Below, one piece after another: positions 23,780-37,403 of a stretch of 64,000 bases of DNA. Below the pieces are notes generated by a model. It made no database searches, had not been told where the DNA came from, and saw only the letters and a program-made list of their open reading frames with translations. The number at the start of each line of letters is the position of its first letter. Positions within the stretch are counted from its first letter, which is position 1. The position numbers were made by a program, and so were the translations under genes. The stretch is from Nomia melanderi (taxonomy: Eukaryota > Arthropoda > Insecta > Hymenoptera > Halictidae): positions 21,023,660 to 21,087,659 of the forward strand of contig NC_134999.1 of NCBI RefSeq assembly GCF_051020985.1, read 5' to 3'.

Positions 23780-25259
23780 AAAAAGAGAAGCGAATCGTAA
23801 GGGTACATGTGCATTTCAGAGTACAATTATCACGGTTGTTCTCGAGAGACTTCTTCACAGGTGGATTGAAACGAAAGTCGGGAGTCGCGAGTTCGACGAT
23901 GATCGCTCCCGATGTATCCATAGGTGAAAAATTAGATTGCTCGAGAACAACTCGAAATAGTTGCAGCCTCGAATGGACAGGTAGCTTACCACTAGAACCA
24001 TCGAGTATTTAATATCATTAATACGTAATTCTTAATTCTTTGGCTACCGCTTGAAAACTTGTTAAAGAAATGTTGTTGACAAGAACTGCAGCGAAGCTCG
24101 CTTAGATCGGGCGTAAGTAGATTCTAATTTAACAATCGGAACAAAGAGTTAAGAACGATGCTGACATTCGTTGCGTTATTGGAAGCGAGACTTATTCATT
24201 TTTAAATGAAGCAGGATTATTCAACGATTTCATTGAAAATCGAAGCCATTCATCGCGCGTGGTTCTAGTGTTAATTGCCAACACGAACAACGGATTAAGT
24301 ACTGGATGTCTCGTTCTCGGGGTGGACGGAGAACGTCCGGAGAAACGGTGAAAAGTTGTTGGATCGCTTCGACAAAGACAATGGAACAGGCGAGATCGTG
24401 CGGGTTGGAGGCAACGAATGACCGTTTCCGGTCGCGCACATACCTCTGGACACCATCTCCGATACCGAAGAACATCGAGTAGATGGGACAGTGGTTCCCA
24501 AAGTGTGAAGGAGATCGAGAAACGTGGAAATCGCGAAATGAAACTCGTCGGAGACTCGGTACAGATAGAACTGTCGAAGCGAGGAACTGCTAAAATCAGA
24601 ACGAAGCGATAAATTCATAGTTGCGAAGGTTCCGCATCGTTTCGTCGTATAGTAATAAGCTTGCCATCGATTAAACGGTCCTCGCACGTGAGTCGTCGCG
24701 GAACGATCACAGATTTCTCCGTAGATATTCGAAACGATCGAACGCACGTTCGCGTAGAAAAGTTTTGGGAACCACCGAGTTCGAAAATCCGGCGAGATTC
24801 TGGGATTCTCTTCGATCGACGCTCTGGACGTGAGAAAAACAAGAGGATAGAGTTGCGCGGCGACGCAGGGGAGTACAGACGATGATCTTATTCCTCGACT
24901 TATCTTATCTTACGAATCTATACAAGGAATATTCTAAACGCTATCTCTTCCCCGGCTAATAGATACCGAGTGGTCCGGAATAATCGAAATGAACGCAGGT
25001 CTAGTTAAGTTCCGGTATCGTTCTCGCCGCCATTTTCTCCGCGGATCGCCATCTTTGCGGCAAAATGGCGACGCGCTCGGACGTGTTCCGTGTGACAACG
25101 TAAATAAAATACTGCCAAATATAAAAACCAAGTAAAATGTATTCTATGGGAAACATCATATCATTATGCTGATACACTGAAATATAACCGCAATGCGCGT
25201 TTTACAATGTTCCATGTTCGCGTGTGCTTGTACGTGTACGTGTGTGACCGTGGGTCTCG

Positions 25260-25286
25260 GGTGTGTGTGTGTGTGTGTGTGTGTGT
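25260..25286. repeat. (GT)n microsatellite
   Basis: Uninterrupted GT run; a shorter one follows at about 25313-25325. Confidence 0.85.
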
Positions 25287-25541
25287 ATCTGTTCATTTCC
25301 ATTTTCTTACGCGTGTGTGTGTGTATGTTTTCGTCGCGATGTGCAGAGATCGTACGAAACGATTATCGTTTTTTACCACTAAAACCCCGCCGATCGGGTT
25401 GATAGGCGGTAAAATGGCGCGCGTACACTTGTCATGATCGGTAATCGTAGTTAATTCATTCGAACGGAAACGGAAGAGAAGGAGAAAGGAGAGAAACGAA
25501 AGAGAGGATTCGTAATCGGAACAATTAATGGTCGGTAATTG

Positions 25542-25734
25542 GTAATAGTAGCAGTAGTAATAGTAGTAGTAGTAGTAGTAATAGTAGTAGTAGTAATAGT
25601 AGTAGTAGTAATAGTAGTAATAGTAGTAATAGTGGGTAGTGGTGATGGTGGTGGTGGTGGTGGTGGTGGTAGTAATAGTAGTAATAGTAATAGTAGTAAC
25701 AGTAGTTGCAGTAGTAATAGTAGTAGTAATGCTA
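25542..25734. repeat. Trinucleotide (TAG)n/(TGG)n compound array, about 190 bp
   Basis: TAG and TAA triplets with a central TGG block. It makes artificial poly-Tyr and poly-Val open frames on the two strands. Confidence 0.9.
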
Positions 25735-26533
25735 ATGATCACGATGACGATGACGTTGAGGTATGACGATCACACGTCGATGATTATAGCGTTATCGATA
25801 ATAATATACTATTTATTAACAACGATCGGATATGTCGAGCACCAAAGAAATACGTATCTAACAACGAGACGTGTCGAATCGACCGATTGCGAGTACTTCC
25901 GACACCTCGATCCTCGCTTCTCCGGCGCGTCTCTCGCGAAACGAGTCAGCCACGAGCGAATAGTCTTCGAATCGTCTCCTTCGTTCGTATCCCTGTTTTC
26001 GCGCGACTTCCGTTCACCGGCGGAAAGAGTATCCAGAGTAAAGTCACGAGCAATCGCGTCAAAGGGCCCGAGAAACGAGTGAAAACGCGAGAGAGAACTG
26101 AAACGATCGGCAGACGTTCGATCCTGTCGCGATCACCGATTCGAATCAGCTCGCGGATCGACCACTCTCGCTCCCTCACCGATCTCTTTTCCTTGGAAAT
26201 ACACCGTAGAAATCGATGTCTCCAACTGTTTCCCGAAGAGGGAAACGTCGTTCGAAACATCGATCGGTATGCTTGAAAATCGGCGAGGGAGCGGCGATGC
26301 GCGAGCTGCCCTCGATCGGAACGTCGGAGAAGAAACTGGATACGAGACGAAGGGAAATAGAGAAGAACTATCGGAAACCGAACGCGCGATCAAACAAGAG
26401 AAAAAGAAAGAACGGAGTTCAGACAACGAAGGAGAAAGAGAGAAACAAACAATAAGATAAGATTAAACGTGTAAGTCGATTCGTCTTAATTGGTGGTTCA
26501 CGATGGCACTATACAAATACGAAAATTATACTT

Positions 26534-26582
26534 TCTCCCCCCTCTCTCTCTCACTCTCTCACTCTCTCTCTCTCTCTCTCTC
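26534..26582. repeat. (TC)n microsatellite
   Basis: CT run with two single-base interruptions. Confidence 0.85.
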
Positions 26583-26969
26583 AGTCGCGCTCTCACAATG
26601 TTTGTCGTTTATCGTCTACTTAGATCAACGCACTATAATATGCCATAATATTCGAGTAATCCAGCACGCGACACGATTAAAGAGTCCTCCCTGCTCTTTG
26701 ATCGTTTCCGGTGTACACGCGCACACTCTCGCTCTCTGACTCTCTCGCTCTCTCAAACACTCCGTTCCCTTGATTTCTCCCCGTTCTCGCGTCCGCAACT
26801 TTTTCTGTAACAGTACAACGTTTAAACGTTTCCCATATATATTTGTATATCATACAAATAACAGTATCACTACGCAGTAATGGTTTCCGATCCGTGTCTC
26901 CCCGACACTTCTTCGGGAAAGGATCGCGGGCACCGATCGCGTTTCGAGATCGCGTCCGAACAACATGAA

Positions 26970-26978
26970 ATATATATA

Positions 26979-27009
<31 letters not shown>

Positions 27010-27014
27010 TTATA
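26970..27014. repeat. (TA)n microsatellite
   Basis: TA run interrupted by TGTG. Confidence 0.85.
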
Positions 27015-29979
27015 CTTATATCCGTAGTCATGCGTATGCACGCGTGCACGTCCGACGATACGAAGTACCGTGTCGTTCCGTCGATTTCTTATAAAATCGT
27101 TTAATTACAATCTTGTTTCGAGCTCGTCGCGATTTCACGCGAACGATTCGCGGTGGAATTCGATTGACCACTCCTCTTGCAATATCGCGTTGAACTTGCA
27201 GCGAAAAATTCTAATAGAATCCCATCAGTTAATTCTTTCGTGTTGAAATGTACTATTATTTTGCTATTATCAACGATACGGGTTCAGAGGAAACGTCGAC
27301 ACAGAATGGCCGTGGAATTCCACTCTCTCCAGCGGATTCTAAACGACGAAATCGTTTCGTCGAGGGCAGTTACGAAAGGAATCGTAGTGCAAACGGTTAA
27401 AAACCTCGCGGCTGAATTGATCGAGTCCGTTTACTTCTGGATCGCGATTCACGGAACGATCAGGCGACTTCCGATCGACGGAGCGCACGCTCGAACGCAC
27501 ACGCGTCCGTATACGGGCGAAAGAAAAGGAAAGGAAAAACGTTCGTTCGTCCCGTTTTCCCGAAAACGTTCTATTTACAAGAAAGGGGAAAGACTCGAAA
27601 TGAACAGGATCGTCGAGGGACGAGCCCCGAAACGCGCCGGCGGCCACGCTCGGATAACAGAGGCGGCTAGACCGAGGATGTTTCGCGTTCGGATAGCATA
27701 TTCGACGGTGCGGAACACGGCGAAACGAGTGTCACGAGAAAGATTCCTTACGGTTCTTACGTTACATCGAATATATAAGTGTGTATATATGTACGTATAT
27801 CGAAACAGTTCGCCCGGGAGATCGGTTCTCCCGGTGAACTTTGGATTAAACCGGCCCCTCGCCGATTTCGATGGTTCCCGAACGCGCGGGAGTCGACGTT
27901 CCGAGCAACTTTTGCGTCTTAAACGAGTCTCGGAGTCTTTCGGTTCCTGGGATACTCGTAGAGGACCGTTGAATCGAAACTGGAAGTATTATTGGCAACT
28001 ATGAAGTACGAGAATGGGCCACCGAAGGACCCACCGGTGTCAATCTTCGCTGTCTCCGCGAACAGAACCCGGAAGCCGGAAGAGTCCGACGTGTCCGTGA
28101 AAGGGAAAGGTCGCTGGGAACGTCGATTTCCGCGGCGCGTTTGAAAGTCGTGGAAATCGGCGAGGCGGCAGGCAGTTTGGATCTACGATTTATACAGTTT
28201 CCCAGAAGCTGCGCGAAAACTGCGGGGGAAAATCGTGGAAACATCCGGGGTCTAGCGACGAGCGAACGCGCTCGGTCGGCGTTCGTTTCCTCCTCCCCTA
28301 ATGTCCCTTGAAAAATTCTGACGCTACGTGGCTTTACAGAGATATGTTCGGTATTGAAACATACTTTTACATATATATATATATAAACGTATGGTATATG
28401 TACATATAGAACTCTTTTCTTTCCTTTACTCCGCGCGCTGACGATAGTTTGCGGCTAGTACGTTCAGCCGTTTCGCGTTTCTATTCGCTTTTCGTGTACG
28501 TGTATGCGTGTTTCTCTGTGTGTATGCGTCTGCGGTCGTCCATCTTTCTCGCAGCGTCGACTATTCCGATTCTCGCTCCTTCGCGTACCGTTCTCGACGA
28601 TCCGACACCGTGGAACCTCGATTATTCGAACGAATTTCGATCGAACGGTCGAACAGAGATACATCGACGGATCGGAGGTTCGGATATTCGAGGTTTCACC
28701 GTGCTCGTCCCGTTTTCCAAACGATGCAGGTTGACACGCGTGAACGTCTTCTGTCCAGAAGAGAACGGATAAAAATTCCCCGAAGTTCGATTCGAGAGCG
28801 TTCACGCGTCTCGTCCCGTGTGCCGTCCGTTGCAGCGAACCTGACACTCTCGTCCGAGTGGTCGGATTCAAAGGCGCGCTCGGTGCTGGCATACGATTCG
28901 CTGAGGCGCTCGCGCACGCTACTCCGGTCGCGCGACAGAGGGCGGGGCAGCCGTTTCCGGACTCGCGGTTGGAGCTCTCGGAGCGACTGTCTCCGCCCCT
29001 GCGACGTCACGAGTGCCAGGTGTGCTGCAACGTACGGTATACACGCGTGACCGTCGATTCGATCGAGCGAACGACGCGAAGTTCGGATACTCGATGCGAT
29101 TTTCACATTTTCGAATGCCTCCGTTACCAGTGCACAACAAGAGAAGTTCGAGGAAATAGTACATCGTCGAAGGCTAGGGAAAACTTTCACTTTTCCCTCG
29201 CTAGATAGATACGTATCTCTATCTACGAATGTATACGCATCGTTTAAAATGAAACTCGCCGATTTGAAAAAATATCCCATGGTCGAATTCTCGTTAGAAC
29301 GATCGGTTACACGGTCGGGACGCGTTCCTCACCGGTTTTTCCCCCACGAAACGAACGTTGCCTTTAATAAAGAAAGCTTTCGAACAGCGTTCGCCATAGA
29401 TTAAAGTACACGAATTATAAAGGTCTTATTTCCTAATCGTCGAGATCACCGGATATCGAATAGACGTTTGAAACGCAAGGACTGGTCGAGAGTGATTGGT
29501 TCCCGAGAGTTCGCAACGATTCGCTCGAAAGGCACAAAAGGTCAATGAACCGCGCACGATTCCGTTAACTAAATCGTTAACATGGTACTTACAAGGTTTT
29601 CTTATTCGGCCTCTCCATCTCTCTCACTCTCTCACTCTTTCTCTCTTTCTTTCCTTATATCTCTGACTATTTCTCTCACACACGCATACCCTTTAGCTCT
29701 ATCTATGTGTCTAGCTATTTAAAAATCTATCTACCTCCGCCAATATTCTCCCGCGTGTCGAAATTTTGAAAATCACTTCGTGGATCAAACTGAGTACACA
29801 CTCGCCGCTTTCCCGATAATTCTACAGAATTGTTCGTTAGAACTACTATCGCTAACGATTGATTAGAAAGGGAAAGGAATTGTGTGCTCGTTACACGCCC
29901 ACGTTTACACAACACCGTAACGATCGATAAAAGAAACACAGTACGTTCAATTTTCCGTTCCGAAGGAACGAACAACATT

Positions 29980-30167
29980 TGAGTCGCTCGGAAGTCGACG
30001 CGGTTCAGTCGATTTCCTCGTGTTTCCTGATTTCCGTCAATTCTAATGGAACAGTGTTCGTTTTAGTTATTAAAATCTTGTATAACAATTCTGGAAGGCG
30101 AAACATTCGATTTCTAAATTTTTCTTTTCCATACTCGATCGCTTCTAATTGACTTCCGAGCGACTCA
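29980..30167. repeat. Inverted-repeat element, GAGTCGCTCGGAAGTC family
   Basis: GAGTCGCTCGGAAGTC at 29981-29996 and its exact reverse complement at 30151-30166. The interior resembles the element at 43599-43831 (GATTTCC, TCCTGATTT, TTAGTTATTAAA). It lacks a TTAA target, so it belongs to a different group. Confidence 0.7.
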
Positions 30168-30290
30168 TCCGTTTCACAGGGCAAAGGATTCTTTTAGTTC
30201 ACTCTCGAATCATTCGAAGTTCTCACTGGGAAAATTGCGGCAGCGATCGGCCTCAATGTCATCGTCTACGCGGTTCAAGAGGGTGGGCAC

Positions 30291-30314
30291 AGGAGAGGAG
30301 AGGAGAGGAGAGGA
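30291..30314. repeat. (GGAGA)n pentanucleotide repeat
   Basis: Four to five units of AGGAG. Confidence 0.8.
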
Positions 30315-31157
30315 AAAATCGGGAACGAGTACCCGTGAGAAAATCCGCACGCGCTCAATAAAAATATCCGTTCAACGGTCTTAATCGAACAACTTTGCTC
30401 CCATTTAGAAAAGCTCTACCTGGTATCTACGCGCGGCACACGCGCTGCCAGCCGTGGAAGTTCATTCGGAGTCCTTTGAAAATCAATCTACCGTTTAAAA
30501 TCTCTTCGAAACGAAAGCTGTCGCCTCGGATAATTTTCTTTTGTCTCCGAGGCAGGAGCGGAAGCTCCCGAAACGGGAAAAGAAAGCGAAAGTTCGTCGA
30601 ACGGAAAGACACCGAATTAGTTTCCGCGTGTAACGCGTGCACCGCGGTTTTGTATCTTACACGTGTACGAGAACGTGTCTCCACCGATGGTCCGATTTCG
30701 TTAGCGCAGCGTTCACCGACAACTTCGAATAGTCTCTGAGTTCTCGAGCACACGGCACGGTGGAACGTCGATCGTCCGAATTCACGGGGCGAGCGCGTGC
30801 GACCTTGACACGCGACTGATCGTACACCGCGATAACCGGCGTCCCACCGTGTTACAAGTTCGCGAGTACAGTTAATATTCCGGCGATTCGCGGCTAGAGG
30901 TTCACTCCGACTCACGGATTAGAAATGGTAACAGACAACTGGCAACTAACAATCGTGAAATAAATCGTTTCTTCCTTCTCTCCTTCCTTTCCGTCGAAAC
31001 GCAGACGCTCTCTCCGTATCCCGCGGTAACCGTGGATAAATCTCTATAAGAAAGAAACAATTCGCGCTCGCGTCGGTTTCCGCGAATCGAATCGACTCGA
31101 ACGGCTTCGCGTCTCAGAAGCGAAGAACTGCGGCCGTTCTCCTCGCGCGACGCACGC

Positions 31158-31393
31158 TTCAACGCTAGAACTACCGAGTATTCAGTACGATCGATAAAAA
31201 TTACGTTTAGAATAAACATTGCAACAAGTACGTTCGTTTAAGTTCCCACCGATGTTCGTTCCGTTGTGCCACCGAAACCGTGAATCTTTCGAAATGATGC
31301 TTCAAGATGCTCGATTACCGGGACGATTTCAGTGATCGCGAAACTAAGAAGATCGAGACCAGTCAAGGGCATGACTGGTAGTTCTAGTGTGAA
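31158..31393. repeat. TTAA-like element, CTAGAACTACC family
   Basis: The left end reads TTCAACGCTAGAACTACCG and the right end GGTAGTTCTAGTGTGAA. The subterminal GTCAAGGGCATGAC is a short palindrome, like CCAGTCATTTTGACTGG in the 60453 copy. Confidence 0.6.
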
Positions 31394-31455
31394 ATTCTCT
31401 CGTGGCCACCGAACACGGTTGTGCCCGACGAGACGAGACGTCAATCAACACATTT

Positions 31456-31458
<3 letters not shown>

Positions 31459-31492
<34 letters not shown>

Positions 31493-31497
31493 TCTCA
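31459..31497. repeat. (TC)n microsatellite
   Basis: CT run with one interruption. Confidence 0.85.
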
Positions 31498-31737
31498 TTG
31501 TACGCTTGTCTCTGTCTTGTCTGTCGCTCTGTGTGTCTGTGTGGCTGTGTGAATTTCTCTATGTAACTTACGTGTATTTCATATTAAAAATATACATTAA
31601 AATGTATGTACAATATATCGTTAACGTACACCATTCAACAAGTTCCCTACCTTTAGAGGTATCGCTACGTATATGTTCATTTTTCTCTCTCTGGTAAGTG
31701 TGTGACTGTCTCCGTGTCTGTATTAATCTGTGTGTAC

Positions 31738-31765
<28 letters not shown>
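31738..31765. repeat. (GT)n microsatellite
   Basis: Uninterrupted GT run. Confidence 0.85.
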
Positions 31766-31768
<3 letters not shown>

Positions 31769-32112
31769 ACAGTAAAATAGATCGGTAAGCAAATGTAATC
31801 CTTGCCCTACGCTTTCCGCATCACGAATGCTATTCACTTCGCGAGACCGAGTGCCGGTGGATCGAGGATCAACAACGCAGACCACTCTCTCAGACAGTTT
31901 CGCCGCGCGACCGGAAACAAACCCATTAACAGCGTCGCTTGATATTATATACGCTTCGCGCAACTAGACTGCGGATTGTCACGCGTTCCAACTTGCACAT
32001 TCAAATCACTCGAACTCCGGAGCAAGATTAAATAACTCGATTGCGGTGGAACGTCGACTGAAATCGATTGAAATCGACAGGAATTCATCGGGAATTCGTT
32101 ATTTTCGTGTCA

Positions 32113-32284
32113 TCAACCCCTTGGCCACAATATTTCGCTTCGAAATATCCGACGCTAATTCTAATTCGACGATTACAGGTTTCGCTAGTCGCATGTTATA
32201 TAAACGCGATTATTTTAGATCGATTTCAGTTAGTTGAATTCGGTGTTTTCCTGGCTCGAATACGTTTCGCAGCCAAGGGGTTGA
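32113..32284. repeat. 172-bp element with TCAACCCCTTGGC termini
   Basis: TCAACCCCTTGGC at the left and GCCAAGGGGTTGA at the right form a perfect 13-bp inverted repeat. The terminus style resembles the TTAACCC elements. Confidence 0.65.
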
Positions 32285-33209
32285 CGGTTTTCTTTTCTCG
32301 CTCGTGGACGTTGGAACGGGACAACTGAGATAAGGATAAAGGACACGCGAGAATCCGCAGTGCGACCGTTCACGTGAAAACGGGCCAACGATCTCCTCGT
32401 TCGTGGAAAAATAGAACTTCTGAGTCGTGCGAGGAACTGTTCTATCGAGTCCGTACGGACTAATGGTTGAACTGGTTAGCTACTCCCTCTGATTTCGATG
32501 ATTTCTTTATAATTTTCTGCTTCGCAAGAATGGTGAACTAATTTCGATATTCACGGGGAACTGCTGGTGCAAACACGTTCGAATTATTGAAAGGAAACTA
32601 TCACTACCAGATAAATCATCGTTTATACTTTCGTTTCGAGTAAAGTTTAAGTTGCTCACCTACGTTTATCGTTAGATAACAAGATCGGTATCAGTGAGGC
32701 TGGTTTCTCAACGATGAGGAATCATTTTTTGGTAATCGCCAAATATCCGAGGAACTATGGGAGTCAACTTTCGAAGAGGAAAAACTCGTTGAAAATATGG
32801 AATCCGCGTCGTGTTTCGCAATCATGAAAATCGGCGAGGGAGTGGTCAACTTAAGGTCTAAAAGCTGTAAGATTCGGTACGCTCGCGTATATTAGCGCGT
32901 TATCGTCGATCGAACGGAGATCACTCGTAGAAGTGATACGAAAGTGATTTTTGTTTGTGCAGAAACAGAACCGCGATCGTCGTGAGCGATCGTCGTGAAC
33001 GATCGTCGGACAGATCGCGCGGCGGTGACTTAGAAACTCCTCTGAGAAACGGTCTTACAATATTAGGTAGTTAACAATATAATTAACAGTAATTATATCA
33101 TTAAAACGATCCACCTGTCGCAGACTAAGAAGTATCTGGAACCAATATGCAAAGTATCGCAGATTATCTCTTTCAAGGATTGAATTTCAGGCGTGTACAC
33201 TTAAATTCA

Positions 33210-33253
33210 GATATATAATATATATAGATAATATATATATATATATATATAAT
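33210..33253. repeat. (TA)n microsatellite
   Basis: Imperfect TA run. Confidence 0.8.
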
Positions 33254-36200
33254 ATCAGTTCAAATACAATAAATTTTGCATCAATAGGAAAAATGTTTTA
33301 ATAACTAGTGGAGACATGTATATATATATATATATTTATACTTTTTTCTCGTTTAATACATTAAATCTTACTTTTTTTCGTTATGAAAAATAACAATTTC
33401 TTTATACTTTTTTTCCTCCTTTGATAAAAAAGTGTGTTGGCTAAGAGATTGCACTTCGTGATCATCTTAAAAATTTGTGATTAATTATATTAGTGACTAT
33501 ACACAATTGTATCTTATGTTTCTCGCGTATACACCGATTGTTCGTACAGTCATCAGATACGTTTCTCTAATATACGTTAGTAAAGAACAAATGTTTTCCA
33601 ACTCGACGAAGATTATACGGACTCTCTCCCTCCTTTTCCGTCGTTCTTCTTCCTCTCTCTCGCAACGCAACGCGCGCGAGCGAGCGTGCGCGTATACGCG
33701 TGTATAACCTTCGGTTACGATATAATTAAAGACTTGACTTGCCGGTGTTGTCGTCGGCCAATCCTCGGGAGAGACCTTCGCGAAACAATCTTTAACATTT
33801 CATTACCTAATTGTAACGCGTGCACGCACGATAGAAATTCATTCTAATCCTATTACCCGCTTCTTTCCCCGAACCCAACCGCGGTTTCCCCTTGTTCCCC
33901 CGTGTATTTCGCTTCTCTTCGTTTCCCTTTTCCATAACTTTCCAACCCGACGACCGGTTCAACGACCGGTCGAACGATTAGCCTCAGTTAGTTGCCCTTT
34001 CGCCTTCGTTCGGCCGAAGTCGCTTCGATCCGACGCGTTCACTGCCGAATCGGTGTTCGTCCAACTATCCTGCAGCCGAGATAATCATCTCGACCGAACG
34101 GAAATCGAGAAGTTTCCATTCCCCGCGCCCAGAACCACCGAGCAATCCAAATTCTCGCACGAAAGCTACAAGGGTCCGCCTATCGAGACTCCGAATCGCT
34201 TGTATTCCAATTTGCCTCCCACTAGATCAATTTCTTTGGTAATTTATCGGTGAACCGCGTGTTATCTTTTCAACAATTGCACAGCAAACATTCGGAAATT
34301 GATCGTTTTCGTTCGTCCGGTAGTTCCAGCGTTATACGCGCCCCGAGATCTGCGCGAAACGACAGTCAAAGCGTTGATCGCAAACTCCCCTGGCATCTGT
34401 GTTTTTGTACGTTTTTGCACCCAAAAACCAGCCGGTCAACGGTTCAAATGGTTCGTTTCTTTTCTATTTACAAGTACGATACACTCTCGTCGACTGGGAG
34501 ACGCGCGCGCGCGCGCGCGCACGCTCGCTTATGCGTCCACAGTGAGACCCCGTTTAACGTTAGCCCGATCAACGCCGATTTCGACGACGAATTTGGTTTT
34601 CCTCGTTATTAAGGCTGCAGCCGATAATCATTTGCTTATCGATGATGTCGATAATTTCAACAATCTTCCGAATTTCGCCTTCGGATGGACAGGAACGCGC
34701 AGGGCGCCGGTGCGAACGTTGTTTTCTTTGTTTTCCAATAATGTTTCGGTACTCGTACCGCATGGTTCTACTTCGACTAGCCGTGTAAACTGAAATTTAT
34801 CGTTATCATTAAGTCTAGCGTTAATCGGAGCATCGCTGTATCTTCGTGGTGGTCATGCCCGCGTCAGCGGCCGCGCGCGCGCGCGGACAACGTAGGCAAG
34901 TCACCTGAAAGGAGGGCCACAAATGGTGCCAGGCACTATTTATTCATATACCGTTCGTGTATTCCATTAATTACGTTTAATTACGCTATGATGTACGAAA
35001 TACGGTAGTCGAGAGCAGCTCGCGCGCCAGGATACCATCCCGAGACCGAGTGAAGCATAGGCTGAGACCATCCCGAAGCGGTTTAACCACGATCAAGACA
35101 ACAACAACACCTCTCCGCGTGCGCGCGTGTATGTCTCTCTCCCTCTGTGTGTATGTGTTTGAGTGTGTTCTGTGTGTGGTCGTGTGTCGTTTGTATTTCT
35201 CTAATTGCAACCCTGTCCCGCCGGAATCTCGCGGATTCGATTTTCGCGCGCGTTCTTGTTATCCTTCGCTCGTTCCGAAGTCGACGAGAGAGAGAATTTT
35301 CCTTTGTGTCCCGACGACGTGGCGTAGAATTCTTATCATACTCTGGTTCCCGTTTCCGATCGGTACAACTTGTTCCGCGGTAATATGCGTGATCGTGTGC
35401 CTGGACAAGGGTCAAGCGTGTGTGTCGTTGTGTGTGATTGTTAGGCTTGAAGGGTTGCAAAAGTTTCATCCTCTCGTTCCCGTTTTACGTCTTATTTCCT
35501 CTTTCATATCAAATGTGCAAAATACTTGTGAAAAATGTATATATAACGTATCGTATGTATACAGATGCGAGTTTGCGTGTATATACCTTTACTCTTTATC
35601 CTCCGTTAATAATCAACGCTATATATAATATATGCTTATCTCGCGTACAATGTTCGCGTGTATCTTCTCTCGTCTATTACCTCGCGACAATCGAATATAT
35701 TAACATTTTTTTCTTTATCAGTTTTAGATCGTGTCCCGCGGCGGGAGCTCAACGTTAAATTTCTCTCTCTTGAGTACAGCAGCCGATTTATCATTTATAC
35801 ATCGATTTCCTTAGCGGACATAGACCGTTGATTGGTTCGCTAAAAGGAAAGGACTCTCCGACTGTGTTAAAAAAGTTAAAAAAAAAAAAAAATAAAATAA
35901 AGAAACACACAAACCGACGGTTATCAGCGTCAACGTTCCGCGAGCCGTTCCTTGTTTCGACGTTGCTCGCACCAACGGGTTCTCGAACGTTAACCGACAT
36001 TCTTTCATCCTGAAACGTTCTTTCCTTCGGTTGGCTGTCGCGAGGGAAACGCGTCGAACGGGCCGCGGAACGTTGACCAGTCGTTAAGAAAAAGAGAAAC
36101 GAGTAAGAGACGATTCACGACGATACGCGTATAATCTTCTCGTCATTCTTCGCTATAAAAATTGCTGCGCGATTCTTCGATCTTGTTTAAAGAAAAGTAC

Positions 36201-37163
36201 GGTTCCCAAGCAAGGAGACATTGCCGTTCACGAAAGAAAAAAAAAAAAAAAGAGAATTAAAAGAGAGAAAAAAGGGGGAAAAAAATAGAAAATAAACGAA
36301 AAGAGAACAGATCGTAGAATAAAATTTCTACCGCTAATCGAATATCATTATTTTCTGACTAGGCATTCGATTCAAAGAAATTATGTTCATCGTTTCCATT
36401 GGCATTTTTTTGCGTAAATGTCAATTAACGGATCATGCCGCGGACTCGTCTCTACCTACCACAACGCGCAAACAGAAAAAGAAACAAGTAACGAAGTACA
36501 ATTATCGGTAAAATCCCTACCATAAAAATTATAGATGTGGTTCGCAAGCTCTTCGAAGAAATTCGGTTTGTCTTCTGCACCCTCTTATCCCGAAACACCT
36601 TGCTATACCGGGGTCGCGATTCTTTTCAACATTCTCGAAAAACACACACCCTCTATCTATCCCCCCCCCTCCCCTCCCACCCAATCCCATCCCGTCAATT
36701 TCTTTCGTTTGCTTCCTTCCGTTCGGGAAGGAAAAATAACCTTCGCCGCAGCGACAAGTACCAAGGACACAATGCCATATCACGAAGAAAATGACAATGA
36801 ATTAATGACATATATACAAACAACTTCGTATTATATACATGAAAATATGCATACGTACATGTATATATATATACACATATATACGTATATGCGTGCATCC
36901 ATTAGAGGGTCGTGTGTGTGTATTGTGTATAGATATGTATATATATATATAATATGTACATACAATATACGTGTAACGCTTCAACATTATGGCACCGTTT
37001 TTTTGTTGCTTTTTTCTTTGTTAAAATCGTCAAACAAACGCATCATCCTTCCGTGGGCTTGAAAATATAAACAAATTTTCCGTTTCCATCCACTGCGTGA
37101 TTCGGCGGCCCTGCGACGCAACGCGCGCCGCGACGACACGGCGCTGCAGTCGGTGGTTGCCGA

Positions 37164-37184
37164 CGCCGCCGCCGCCGCCGCCGC
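37164..37184. repeat. (GCC)n repeat just downstream of the Mef2 stop
   Basis: About seven CCG/GCC triplets, roughly 220 bases past the stop codon on the coding strand; would lie in the Mef2 3' UTR. Confidence 0.8.
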
Positions 37185-37403
37185 TGCGACTGATCGTTCC
37201 TAGGAACGCGCGCGGGCGCGCGCGCACGCACGCGTTCACCGGGGAAAAAAAATGAAATCACCAGTGGGCAAAACCGTATAACGAGTCTACGAACTTCGAG
37301 TCCTGGAGAGCTTCACGAGCACTAACGACGCCGTTGTACGCGGAGGTTTCTCGCAAGGAGAACAACCACCGAGCGAGCCGTGGTGGCCGCGTCTGATTTA
37401 ATA

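Larger units (their letters stand above)
21633..37403. other. 15.8-kb gene-free region downstream of Mef2
   Basis: No credible coding exon, RNA gene or transposase is seen. The DNA is CpG-rich, so many Arg- and Ser-rich open frames occur on both strands by chance. It holds microsatellites and two small inverted-repeat elements (29980-30167, 31158-31393) plus 32113-32284. It begins directly after the Mef2 stop on the coding strand, so part may be Mef2 3' UTR. Confidence 0.5.

Noticed and set aside
25293..25742. Open frame with a long poly-Tyr run
   Set aside because: Purely the translation of the triplet microsatellite.
27177..28004. Open frame of 275 codons, plus strand
   Set aside because: Arg-rich composition typical of CpG-rich noncoding DNA, no recognisable domain, and the start lies in no promoter or splice context.
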